In this document: one piece after another, positions 21,126 through 27,363 of the stretch
How positions within the stretch are numbered: position 1 is the first letter of the stretch
Layout of the letters: every line of letters begins with the position of its first letter
Position numbers and translations under genes: made by a program
Notes under the pieces: model-generated
What the model was told of the DNA's origin: nothing
Database searches by the model: none
What the model saw: the letters and a program-made list of their open reading frames with translations, nothing else
DNA from: a virus
Virus record (IMG/VR): IMGVR_UViG_3300046010_002014
Coordinates: 1 to 27,363 of that record
Reading direction: 5' to 3' (one strand)
Length of the DNA: 27,363 nt

Positions 21126-21374
21126 ATGGACAACACGAGAGTTATGTTGGAGCTGTCAGGCAGTGGCAGGTCATTCGTTGTAGATGTTGACGTAGCAGTA
21201 AAGGTTATGAATCTACTTAGTGATTGTGAGGTGTACGAAACACAATGGCATAGCGAAACTAAAGCGTATACAAAACATGTATACACCCCTGACGAATCGC
21301 CGGTTAGGTTGGCTCTTATTCCTAATGGCATGTATGCAATGTGTAAGGCTGCTGGTAAACCTGAGAGGAACTGA
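21126..21374 (+). CDS. 82-aa hypothetical protein
   Basis: An 82-aa protein beginning MDNTRVMLELSGSGRSFVVD, with AAGGAG before the ATG, chosen over a longer open frame that overlaps the vWA gene. It shows a short beta-alpha pattern (RVMLELSG, FVVDVDVAVKVMNLL) and ends NGMYAMCKAAGKPERN. It comes 10 bases after the vWA gene and one base before the next ATG, so it is likely co-translated with them. No family recognised. Confidence 0.7.
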   Translation: MDNTRVMLELSGSGRSFVVDVDVAVKVMNLLSDCEVYETQWHSETKAYTKHVYTPDESPVRLALIPNGMYAMCKAAGKPERN

Positions 21375-21375
21375 T

Positions 21376-22347
21376 ATGACAATCATGCAACTACCCCCCA
21401 GAGAGGATAACTCTTACGAGACTTCGCGCCCCACTGACTACGATCTACCTGAGTATCACCCTGTGTATAAGAACGTACACTTCATGCCACCTAAACTTGT
21501 AGATGAGTTTGCCGTTTATAACGAGGAGAAGGAGCGACAAGCTAATAGGATGGGCAGGATCTTTCAACCCGTTAGACCTTATCTACGTCACGGCATGCTT
21601 AAACTTCTTGAGACGCTTGCCGCGAAGCGTCCGCTGTGGAGATTTGTAGGTTCAGGGTTTGTAAGTTCGGGGTTTATATCTGCCTTCGATGTGTTCGATG
21701 GGGAAGAGAAGCTAGGCAAGTTGGACCATACACTTAATTATAACTATCGAGTAAGCTCGACCAAGCGGGTAGACGAGTTCAAGTTATATAACGACCGTAT
21801 TAACAGCAAGCTAGATCGCAGGGATCACAAGACAACGGGCAAGGTATCTATCGCTGTAACTACTGTGCTTAAGGAGTTTGGTGCAAAGACAAACGGTGAG
21901 CTAATCGTAGATGCTAAGCAACAACTAGCAAAGGTAGCAACAGAACTAAGCATGTCTGCCGAGCGCAAGATGACTAACGCGGCGTGGGATCTACGTCCTA
22001 AGATGACAGAGGACTTTATAGCTAATCCCGAAGTGTATGCACACCGCCCCTGGTATGAGGTTCTAGGTAAGAAGTATTTAGAAGCAGCAATGGTAGATAG
22101 CAAAGCTACAGAGTTGAAGAATCGAATTACAAACATGCAAGCAGGGAGGATTGTTATACAACGTGACGACACTTATATTATTGTTGACAATGTCAATAGC
22201 GCAGTGTATACTCATCAAACACTACCTTTCGATGTGCGTTCTAAACTCGGCATGCTTAAACTTGTTGATCCTGAAACGTATCTCGATGGTGTGGGTGTAA
22301 AGACTAAAGATACTGGCTTTTATTACATATTAAATAACGAGGAATAA
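21376..22347 (+). CDS. 323-aa hypothetical protein
   Basis: A 323-aa protein with start MTIMQLPPREDNSY and a GAGAGG site; an upstream extension of the same frame lies inside the preceding gene and is rejected. It contains Tyr/Pro-rich stretches (DYDLPEYHPVYKNVHFMPPK), a Gly/Phe region (FVGSGFVSSGFISAF) and a mostly helical C-terminal half. No domain is recognised. It follows the AAA+/vWA group directly and may be a further part of the same cluster, but this is only positional. Confidence 0.75.
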   Translation: MTIMQLPPREDNSYETSRPTDYDLPEYHPVYKNVHFMPPKLVDEFAVYNEEKERQANRMGRIFQPVRPYLRHGMLKLLETLAAKRPLWRFVGSGFVSSGFISAFDVFDGEEKLGKLDHTLNYNYRVSSTKRVDEFKLYNDRINSKLDRRDHKTTGKVSIAVTTVLKEFGAKTNGELIVDAKQQLAKVATELSMSAERKMTNAAWDLRPKMTEDFIANPEVYAHRPWYEVLGKKYLEAAMVDSKATELKNRITNMQAGRIVIQRDDTYIIVDNVNSAVYTHQTLPFDVRSKLGMLKLVDPETYLDGVGVKTKDTGFYYILNNEE

Positions 22348-22348
22348 C

Positions 22349-22627
22349 ATGGTTACAGCAAAGCGCAGGGGCAGACCCCCCAAGACAGCGCAGGTACAAG
22401 CATCAGCAGATGCAATGCAGGTTGGCGGCAATCACTATAAGAACATGCCCGTGCAACCGTGGGAAGTGATGGAGTCCATGCTTACTCATGAGGAGTTCTT
22501 AGGGTTTCTCAAGGGTTGCATGATTAAGTACTCCATGCGTCAAGGTCTCAAAGATGCACACGATGCTGAGAAGTTCAGGCACTACAAGCAGAAGTACGCT
22601 GAGGTGCTGAAGGCTTACAAGAGCTAG
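22349..22627 (+). CDS. DUF3310 protein with AT-hook-like N-terminus
   Basis: A 92-aa protein. VGGNHYKNMPVQPWEVME, FLKGCMIKYSMRQGLKDA and DAEKFRHYKQKYAEVL are the signature of DUF3310, a small phage family. The N-terminal KRRGRPPK is an AT-hook-like basic motif that may bind minor-groove DNA; it is not part of the core family. The ATG lies two bases after the preceding stop with GAGG upstream. Role unknown, but the family is common in early/replication regions of T7-like and other phages. Confidence 0.9.
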   Translation: MVTAKRRGRPPKTAQVQASADAMQVGGNHYKNMPVQPWEVMESMLTHEEFLGFLKGCMIKYSMRQGLKDAHDAEKFRHYKQKYAEVLKAYKS

Positions 22628-22630
22628 CCC

Positions 22631-22831
22631 ATGCAAGTCGGGGACCGAGTGCGGTTCCCCAATAAGGAAGTAGGTACAGTCGTGAAGATAGAGGGTAGCG
22701 ATCTAGTGGTCATCGTTCCTCAACCTCCTTGGCCTTTTCCACGTTGGGTCCACTGCACTAGACAAAGCGTCAAGCTAGTGCGTACTAGCAAGCAAGACCA
22801 ACTTAACGACATCGAGGAGGCTCCGTTCTAA
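22631..22831 (+). CDS. Small SH3-barrel-like protein
   Basis: A 66-aa protein: MQVGDRVRFPNKEVGTVVKI, then SDLVVIVPQPPW and a C-terminal charged part (KQDQLNDIEEAPF). The GDxVxF...GxVxxIxG pattern at the start is typical of small SH3-like barrels. It begins three bases after the DUF3310 stop and its stop overlaps the next ATG by one base. No specific function. Confidence 0.75.
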   Translation: MQVGDRVRFPNKEVGTVVKIEGSDLVVIVPQPPWPFPRWVHCTRQSVKLVRTSKQDQLNDIEEAPF

Positions 22832-23046
22832 TGACCGAAGATGAGCTACAGACAATGGAACGCTACATCAAGCTGTGGAAGTCTGGCTCCGATGTAATGG
22901 CTGTGTGGAAGAAGCAACCAGTTCCCGAAGATAAGAGGAGGGACATGCCGCACCCTGCTCCTACGTGGACACCCCCAAGCGAGGATCCGTATTACTTACG
23001 CAAGTGGGCGTTCTACAAATCCCTGTCGGCAAAAACAAACGAGTGA
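22831..23046 (+). CDS. Small hypothetical protein with Trp-rich composition
   Basis: A 71-aa protein with five Trp, an acidic helical start (MTEDELQTMERYIKLWKSG) and a Pro-rich middle (HPAPTWTPPSEDP), ending RKWAFYKSLSAKTNE. It has GAGGAGG upstream and a TAATG start overlap with the preceding gene. No family recognised. The Trp and Pro content suggests a protein-binding peptide rather than an enzyme. Confidence 0.7.
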   Translation: MTEDELQTMERYIKLWKSGSDVMAVWKKQPVPEDKRRDMPHPAPTWTPPSEDPYYLRKWAFYKSLSAKTNE

Positions 23047-23053
23047 GGAAACT

Positions 23054-23818
23054 ATGGCTACAAAGAAAGTAACAGAAGATACGATCCAAATCATTGAGAT
23101 GGAAACACAGACGGTCACGTTCCACATCGTAGGAACTACACCTAAGATTTGTAATCGTATGCCTGAGAAAGCATGGCAACAGTTGCTGCTTCCCTCCGGT
23201 CGCAAGACTGCTGCTGAGAAGGCAGGATCAATGAAGCACGATCCGTTGGTTGAGTATCGCTCATCGCCTTACCGCATGTCGTCAGGTGCTACAACCGAGT
23301 TAGCTGTTCTTGCTACGCAGTTCAAAGGTGCGCTACGTAATGCTGCGTTGGATATGCCAGGAGCTAAGAAGTCTCAGATCGGTCGGCTGACTTATGTAGA
23401 AGGTGAGCGCATTGAGTTGTATGGTATCCCTAAGATCTTTTCAAGTATCACTCGATCAGCAGACATCAACAAAACCCCTGACGTTCGTACTCGTGCCATC
23501 TTACCGAAGTGGGCGTGCAAGGTTGATATAACTTATGTGCGTCCAGTGTTGAACCATACCGTTATCTCTAATCTCTTCGCTACAGCAGGTATTACGATGG
23601 GTGTAGGTGATTGGAGACCTGAGAAAGGTTCAGGTAACTACGGTCGTTGGAAGATTGTGGATGCCGATGATCCTGAGTTCTTAGAGATTATCAAGAGCGG
23701 TGGGCGTGATGCACAGCTTGAGGCACTTGAGAATCCTGAAGCATACGACGATGAGACCGAGGAGCTATTGTCTTGGTTCAATGCCGAGACCAAGCGCCGT
23801 GGATTGAAGGTAGCCTGA
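23054..23818 (+). CDS. Conserved phage protein with RAMP/Cas7-like features
   Basis: A 254-aa protein of a phage family I have met without a function. It has VTFHIVGTTPKICNRM (residues 21-36), LAVLATQFKGALRNAALD (83-100) and, near the C-terminal third, GVGDWRPEKGSGNYGRW (183-199). The phrase FKGALRNA resembles the conserved 'GSSLKGxLR' helix, and GVGDWRPEKGSGNYG the glycine-rich loop, of RAMP proteins (Cas5/Cas7 types). The resemblance is by eye; no CRISPR array is in the window. Alternatives are a recombination or single-strand-binding protein. Neighbouring 153-aa gene is its usual companion. Confidence 0.78.
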   Translation: MATKKVTEDTIQIIEMETQTVTFHIVGTTPKICNRMPEKAWQQLLLPSGRKTAAEKAGSMKHDPLVEYRSSPYRMSSGATTELAVLATQFKGALRNAALDMPGAKKSQIGRLTYVEGERIELYGIPKIFSSITRSADINKTPDVRTRAILPKWACKVDITYVRPVLNHTVISNLFATAGITMGVGDWRPEKGSGNYGRWKIVDADDPEFLEIIKSGGRDAQLEALENPEAYDDETEELLSWFNAETKRRGLKVA

Positions 23819-23819
23819 T

Positions 23820-24281
23820 ATGGATAGAGCCGCAATCGCTAAGAGGTTAGAAGAGATTGCGGCCCTCCACGGAGGGTCGCTTACACCCGACATCGTAGTA
23901 GCTGATGCTAAGAATCCAGGTAGTCCTCTGCATGAATACTTCGATTGGGACAAAGAGTCAGCATCGTATAAACATTGGTTAGACACTGCACGTAACCTGA
24001 TCGCCTCTGTTCGGGTTGTCATAACGACAGAGAAGGTTGTTATCAAAGCACCTGTGTACTTGAGAGATCCTAGCAAGAAGGGTAATGAGCAGGGCTACAC
24101 CACACTGACTAAAGTTCGCAGTGATCGGTCTATGGCAGCAGAAGTTATTAACCACGAGGTCGCTCTGATTATTGGTGCATTACGTCGAGCCAAGAACGTA
24201 GCGCAAGCCCTTGATATGGTGGATGAGATGGAGAACCTACTCACTCAGGTCTTGGCACTAAGAAGTAAGGTGGAAACTTAG
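23820..24281 (+). CDS. Conserved companion of the 254-aa protein
   Basis: A 153-aa protein: an N-terminal helix (IAKRLEEIAALHGGSLTPD), DxKNPGSPLHEYFDWD, then KHWLDTARNLIASVRVVITT and a C-terminal charged coiled-coil. The 'GGSLTPD..VADAxNPxSPLHxxFxWD' pattern recurs as a phage protein next to relatives of its neighbour, suggesting a shared function. It starts two bases after the 254-aa stop. The pentanucleotide array begins immediately after its stop codon. Confidence 0.8.
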   Translation: MDRAAIAKRLEEIAALHGGSLTPDIVVADAKNPGSPLHEYFDWDKESASYKHWLDTARNLIASVRVVITTEKVVIKAPVYLRDPSKKGNEQGYTTLTKVRSDRSMAAEVINHEVALIIGALRRAKNVAQALDMVDEMENLLTQVLALRSKVET

Positions 24282-24864
24282 GCAGGTCTGGTGTTGTACG
24301 GCATGACTCGGTGGGGTTGGGTAGGGTGGCATTTGGCAGGTCTGGTTGGGAACATTAGTTTCGGCAAGGTAAATATGGTGCGGTTCGGCAGGTGAGGTTC
24401 GGAGACGCATGGTCCTATGAGGTTGGGATTTTTTTGGTAACGCAGGTCAGGCGTGGCGTGGCGTTATGAGGTATGGAGGGATGCGTTTAGGCGTGGCAGG
24501 TATTGCAAGGTGGGGTCGGGATTGACGCGGTTGGGTCTGGCAGGTCCGGTGGGGTCGGGATAGGTGCGGTATGGTTCGGCATGGATCGGCAGGTAGGGTT
24601 CGGTTCGGCAGAGTGAGATCCGGTCTGGTATGGCAGGGCAGGTATTGCAAGGTGTGATGGGGCCTGGTGCGATCAGGTGCGTATAGGTTGGGCAGGTTTC
24701 GCATGGAACGGATGGGTATTACATGGTTCGGTTCGGCAGGTCTGGTCTTGTGCGAATAGGTTGGGAGCGGTGTTTGAGGTGTGGTCGAGCATGGTACGGC
24801 AGGTTAGGTGAGATCGGGATAGGTGTCTTATGACAATTCTGGCAGGTAATTCATAGGAGGTTGT
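24282..24864 (+). repeat. Degenerate period-5 G-rich repeat array
   Basis: About 560 bases with no credible gene, in which a pentamer of form NGGYN (mostly TGGTN, CGGCA, AGGTN) recurs with occasional phase shifts, roughly 110 units. Larger words are reused: GGCAGGT occurs eleven times, and GGCAGGTATTGCAAGGT occurs twice (24495-24511, 24637-24653). The plus strand is very G-rich and C-poor. A run of seven T sits at 24429-24435. The last 25 bases hold the ribosome site of the next gene. Not a microsatellite of perfect copies, and not codon-periodic. Confidence 0.85.
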
Positions 24865-25083
24865 ATGGAAGATTTTGAAGCGGAACGTGAGTGGGCAAGG
24901 GAGCAGTTCATAGCGGAACTTAGAGATGATTTTGCTATGTCAGCAATCACAGGGATCCTTGCAGGTAAGTGGGGGCAGATGCCGCAGTACACACCCGAAG
25001 CAGCATTTGCTGACTTTGCTTACCGAATAGCAGACGAGATGATTAAACGGAGAGAACAGTATGTCGGCACTAAATCAAAATAA
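24865..25083 (+). CDS. Small conserved phage protein
   Basis: A 72-aa acidic protein: AREQFIAELRDDFAMSAITG, QYTPEAAFADFAYRIADEM, then IKRREQYVGTKSK. The 'AMxAxxG.L...PE..A..AY.IADxM' pattern is common in small phage proteins of unknown role. AGGAGG lies five bases before the ATG, and it is the first gene after the repeat array. The next start lies 23 bases before its stop. Confidence 0.8.
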   Translation: MEDFEAEREWAREQFIAELRDDFAMSAITGILAGKWGQMPQYTPEAAFADFAYRIADEMIKRREQYVGTKSK

Positions 25084-25294
25084 ACCTTCAGAGACTATCC
25101 AACAGCCTGTGTTCTATCTCAGGGGTGTCTTGCATCTTCCTCATTACTCAACTAAGCACATGTGGGTAGGCCCAGGCCGTAACTCCACAGCTATATCTAC
25201 AACGAGTTTAGTAGAACAAGGAGCGAGGCTTAGCGTGATGAGCTTATGGGAGAGGTACTGGACTAAGGAGGTTAAAGGATGGAAGCAGCTTTAA
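25061..25294 (+). CDS. 77-aa hypothetical protein
   Basis: A 77-aa protein starting MSALNQNKPSETIQQPVFYL with a GAGAG site, overlapping the end of the previous gene by 23 bases. It contains no recognisable domain; Tyr, His and Trp are frequent (HLPHYSTKHMWVGPG). The overlap and consistent packing with the next frame support it, but less strongly than its neighbours. Confidence 0.6.
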   Translation: MSALNQNKPSETIQQPVFYLRGVLHLPHYSTKHMWVGPGRNSTAISTTSLVEQGARLSVMSLWERYWTKEVKGWKQL

Positions 25295-25449
25295 TTTTCT
25301 TTGTGGGTTGGTTATTCGGAATCTTTATTGGAAGCATCCACGGCAGGCGAAGCATTGTTAAAGAAGCCCAAGCCCTTGTAGCTGAAACAATCATAGAGAT
25401 AAGAGATAGATATGAAACCAAAAGGAATGACAGACAAGCGGTACATTGA
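25279..25449 (+). CDS. 56-aa membrane protein
   Basis: A short frame with GGAGG seven bases before the ATG. The product starts MEAALIFFVGWLFGIFIGSI, one membrane segment, and continues as a charged helical tail (KEAQALVAETIIEIRDRYE). It overlaps the preceding gene by 16 bases and the next by 38. A small inner-membrane protein of the holin-like or host-modifying kind is possible; no family is recognised. Real presence is supported by the ribosome site and membrane signature. Confidence 0.6.
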   Translation: MEAALIFFVGWLFGIFIGSIHGRRSIVKEAQALVAETIIEIRDRYETKRNDRQAVH

Positions 25450-25618
25450 ATTGCTTGAGAAGAAGTTAGAGGTCTACGAGAAGCTGCAACAGCGCAATGA
25501 GTGGCGAGATCTTGCTAATACAACAATCTTTGCAGAGAGCATGCGGTGGGTTAATTCTTCTATGTTTACAGCAGGCGCGAACTGGGCGCAGCGTAGGTTA
25601 AAGGAGTTAAACGGATGA
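25412..25618 (+). CDS. Small helical hypothetical protein
   Basis: A 68-aa protein with charged helices (YIELLEKKLEVYEKLQQRNE) and a C-terminal part with NTTIFAESMRWVNSSMF and NWAQRRLKELNG. The start MKPKGMTDKR has only a weak GAGAT site; the ATG six residues on (MTDKRYIELL) is an alternative but lies too close to its AAAGGA. It ends in an ATGA overlap with the next gene. Unknown function. Confidence 0.65.
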   Translation: MKPKGMTDKRYIELLEKKLEVYEKLQQRNEWRDLANTTIFAESMRWVNSSMFTAGANWAQRRLKELNG

Positions 25619-25923
25619 AATCAGAGTTAACAGCGTATCAACTCAAGATCGTGGTGTTCGTCAAGAACTGCGAGAAGCCTCCTAACCGCAGAGCAGTAGC
25701 TGAGCACATAGGTGTTTCCGTTCAAGCTGCTAACAACATGTTGACTAAGTTGGTGGAGTACGGATGCCTTGCTGCCTTTCATCAACGAGGTGCATCTAAT
25801 CAGATGGAACGGTACTTTAAGTTTGTGAGTGGGCGGCGTACTAAGTTTGATAAGCCCAGAAAGACAGACCTGACATGCAGAATGTTTAACGATCCTTTTA
25901 ATTTAGCAGGAGTTAGACCATGA
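25615..25923 (+). CDS. Winged-helix DNA-binding protein
   Basis: A 102-aa protein. Residues 5-60 form a helix-turn-helix of MarR-like type: LTAYQLKIVVFVKNCEK, then PNRRAVAEHIGVSVQAANNM (recognition helix) and LTKLVEYGCLAAFHQRGAS (wing). The C-terminal tail is basic. Such proteins regulate phage or host genes. It overlaps both neighbours by four bases. Whether it controls the palindrome at 16760 or other sites in this genome cannot be told from sequence. Confidence 0.82.
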   Translation: MKSELTAYQLKIVVFVKNCEKPPNRRAVAEHIGVSVQAANNMLTKLVEYGCLAAFHQRGASNQMERYFKFVSGRRTKFDKPRKTDLTCRMFNDPFNLAGVRP

Positions 25924-26108
25924 CTAGCCCCGACTACAAGTTCGCCATGCTTGCCGCATGGCTTGAAGGCTACGCCGAGGGCTTGCCTGACTACTGCACA
26001 GCAGAGAAGTTCAAGATCAAAGAAGCTGCTGAGTTATTAATGGAAGTGTACGAACAACGTATGAAGGAGAAAGAAACATGGAAACAAGAGATAAGGGATC
26101 AGGCATAA
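25920..26108 (+). CDS. Small acidic hypothetical protein
   Basis: A 62-aa protein: FAMLAAWLEGYAEGLPDYCT, KFKIKEAAELLMEVYEQRMK, then a charged end. It starts with an ATGA overlap and GCAGGAG upstream, and overlaps the next gene by 31 bases. The fold is likely two helices. Family not recognised. Confidence 0.7.
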   Translation: MTSPDYKFAMLAAWLEGYAEGLPDYCTAEKFKIKEAAELLMEVYEQRMKEKETWKQEIRDQA

Positions 26109-26548
26109 GGTGTAACGAGCACCCCGATGCACCACACAGTTTTATGCGTGACGCATCACACAGTGCAGGACGATATGTTTGTGAGTGTGAGTCTTGGGAA
26201 CCGCCGAAAAACAAACCAATGACAAGAGATGAATGGAAGGAATGGCTTAGAGAGTCTTGGGACGAAGCGCAAGCACGAACCCACACGATCAAAACATGGC
26301 GAGACCGATGCGAAGAACACCCGGATCACGAGGGCATTGTGACTGAGCGGATGATTCGTAACAGGATGCAAGAGGAGATCGACGAACTACGCCAAGCCAT
26401 TGCAGAGGAAGAGAAGCGTGAATGGGTTGGGCTGACGGATGAGGAGCGAATTGCGTTGTGGGGGATGCGATCTGACGGGCCAAGTAACAGCGAAATTCGA
26501 GGTTTTGCCCGTGCCATCGAAGCCAAATTAAAGGAGAAGAACACATGA
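26078..26548 (+). CDS. Zinc-binding-like protein with WVxLTDEE module
   Basis: A 156-aa protein. The start has RCNEHPDAPHSFMRDASHSA and YVCECESWEPP, with Cys and His in a zinc-binding pattern. The central part is charged and helical. The C-terminal block reads EWVGLTDEERIALWGMR, then a helix and AIEAKLKEKNT; the 133-aa neighbour ends with the same type of module. AAGGAG lies eight bases before the ATG inside the previous gene. Its stop overlaps the next start (ACATGA). Probably a phage accessory protein; function unknown. Confidence 0.78.
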   Translation: METRDKGSGIRCNEHPDAPHSFMRDASHSAGRYVCECESWEPPKNKPMTRDEWKEWLRESWDEAQARTHTIKTWRDRCEEHPDHEGIVTERMIRNRMQEEIDELRQAIAEEEKREWVGLTDEERIALWGMRSDGPSNSEIRGFARAIEAKLKEKNT

Positions 26549-26946
26549 GCAGAGAAGCTATTGAAGAAGCGATAGAGGTGCTGGAGGATGCAAGCGCAGA
26601 GATGCTGATGGAAACAGGCGATAAAAATTACTACATCGAAGCCATTGCCGTTTTACGCCAAGCACTTGTCGATGCCGACGACACATCACAAGAACGTGTT
26701 GATGAAATCGTAAAAGATGAACATGAGCCGGTGGCGTGGGCCAATTCATTCGACCTGCAAAACTTTGACATGAAAGTGCGGACAGGTCCTGACCTGCACC
26801 ACACAGTGCCCCTCTACACCGCACCACCAAAGCAATGGGTCAGTCTGACGGATGAGGAGATCAGCGCAGTGGATTGGAAACCTAACGAGACTTTGCATGA
26901 CTATGCAAGGCATATAGAACTTAAATTAAGAGGTAAAAACACATGA
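26545..26946 (+). CDS. Accessory protein with WVxLTDEE module
   Basis: A 133-aa protein. An N-terminal helical part (AIEEAIEVLEDASAEML, then YYIEAIAVLRQALVDAD) is joined to a middle (EPVAWANSFDLQNF, then VPLYTAPP) and the C-terminal block QWVSLTDEEISAVDW with a LKLRGKNT end, shared with the preceding gene. The EPVAWxxxF...PLYTAPP region is common in phage hypotheticals, as I recall. Both ends overlap neighbours by ATGA. A modular accessory gene, likely exchanged between phages. Confidence 0.78.
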   Translation: MSREAIEEAIEVLEDASAEMLMETGDKNYYIEAIAVLRQALVDADDTSQERVDEIVKDEHEPVAWANSFDLQNFDMKVRTGPDLHHTVPLYTAPPKQWVSLTDEEISAVDWKPNETLHDYARHIELKLRGKNT

Positions 26947-27314
26947 GCCAGCAGGATTCTTTATGTCCAAAGTGTGGGCTAATCTCGTGGAGCGGTCATC
27001 GCTGTGCGGCAATTCTTGAAGGAGAAGAACACATGAACCCACAACCCAAAGCCTTAGTGCTGGCTGATGCGCTAGAAGAACTTGACGTGCAATTCAGCCA
27101 CACGGGTCTATGCGGAGAAGCCGCCGACGAACTGCGCCGATTGCATGTATGGGAAAAGGCTTACGAAGCCGTATGCGATGAGCGAGATGCGATCATAAGG
27201 TCGCTTCTGCGATGGGTTGAGAAAGAGATGCGCTACGCCGGGTGGGACATACGCTTAAACGACCAGCACGGACGCACGGATGTGTACGAGGCCATCAAGG
27301 AGTTCTTAGCATGA
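26943..27314 (+). CDS. Accessory protein with N-terminal zinc pairs and an internal start
   Basis: A 123-aa protein. The N-terminal 21 residues have CPKCG and HRCA, a zinc-ribbon-like pair. Residue 31 is a second ATG with a strong AAGGAG eight bases upstream, giving a shorter protein beginning MNPQPKALVLADALEELDV that resembles small phage genes on its own. The sequence before this internal start matches that before the 133-aa gene (AAGGAGAAGAACACATGA). The rest is helical, ending DVYEAIKEFLA. Either one long gene or a zinc-pair gene fused in frame to another. Confidence 0.7.
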   Translation: MSQQDSLCPKCGLISWSGHRCAAILEGEEHMNPQPKALVLADALEELDVQFSHTGLCGEAADELRRLHVWEKAYEAVCDERDAIIRSLLRWVEKEMRYAGWDIRLNDQHGRTDVYEAIKEFLA

Positions 27315-27363
27315 GCGAAAACAAAAACGCAAAGACACCAGCAGATGACGGTCAGCCAGTGGC
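27311..27363 (+). CDS. Start of a partial gene at the right edge
   Basis: An ATGA overlap with the previous stop and an AAGGAG eight bases upstream mark a new gene that begins MSENKNAKTPADDGQPV and leaves the window. Too short to assign a function. Confidence 0.7.
   Translation, partial: MSENKNAKTPADDGQPV

Noticed and set aside
24447-24704. Open frame on the minus strand through the repeat array (Pro/Arg/Thr/His-rich, 85 aa).
   Set aside because: It arises from the C-rich complement of the period-5 repeats, has no ribosome site, and its repetitive Pro/Arg composition reflects the array, not a protein family.
24282-24840. CRISPR array.
   Set aside because: Repeats are degenerate, about five bases long and lack regular spacers; no cas genes are near.

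Overview
The window is a piece of a tailed double-stranded DNA phage genome, most like a podovirus. It carries a large P22/SU10-type portal, adaptor-type proteins rather than a tail-tube/sheath set, a phage GroES-like co-chaperonin and many small proteins of the kind common in uncultured aquatic phages. There is no integrase, repressor or bacterial housekeeping gene in view. The host cannot be named from sequence alone; base composition and gene style fit a phage of an aquatic proteobacterium, and that is inference only.

Layout: two divergent arms leave a non-coding control region at about 15234-15878. The left arm is on the minus strand and holds the packaging and structural (late) genes, read from the centre outwards: terminase small subunit candidate, terminase large subunit, portal, a 67-aa protein, GroES-like co-chaperonin, scaffold-like acidic coiled-coil protein, a 158-aa protein, a decoration-like protein and the major capsid protein. 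A UUCG-loop intrinsic terminator and a consensus promoter follow. Then come a GIY-YIG homing endonuclease, beta-rich structural proteins, a LAGLIDADG endonuclease, a run of small Lys/Gly-rich basic proteins, two adaptor-like proteins and, at the edge, two paralogous probable virion proteins, the last one cut by the window. Genes are packed with 1-8 nt overlaps, so translation is probably coupled.

The right arm is on the plus strand and is probably early/middle. It opens with a 172-aa gene bracketed by a perfect 18-bp inverted repeat, then a gene-poor 410-bp control block containing many CTTACA motifs, a near-perfect palindromic operator and an extended -10 promoter. Downstream lie a 27-aa membrane miniprotein, a zinc-ribbon protein, two paralogous small proteins flanking a DUF2591 (NinX-like) protein, a three-gene module (AAA+ ATPase, unknown 288-aa protein, metallopeptidase-like/vWA protein), a DUF3310 protein with an AT-hook-like tail, a 254-aa protein with RAMP/Cas7-like sequence features and its 153-aa partner. 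A roughly 560-bp non-coding array of degenerate period-5 repeats (NGGYN) comes next, followed by a tight string of small accessory genes with repeated gene-junction sequences.

Most noteworthy: the pentanucleotide array, the inverted repeat and CTTACA motif system around the first right-arm gene, the homing endonuclease that carries the first codons of its neighbour, and the AAA+/vWA triad. Family names are given from recognition of motifs, not from searches; where a name is a recollection it is marked as such.
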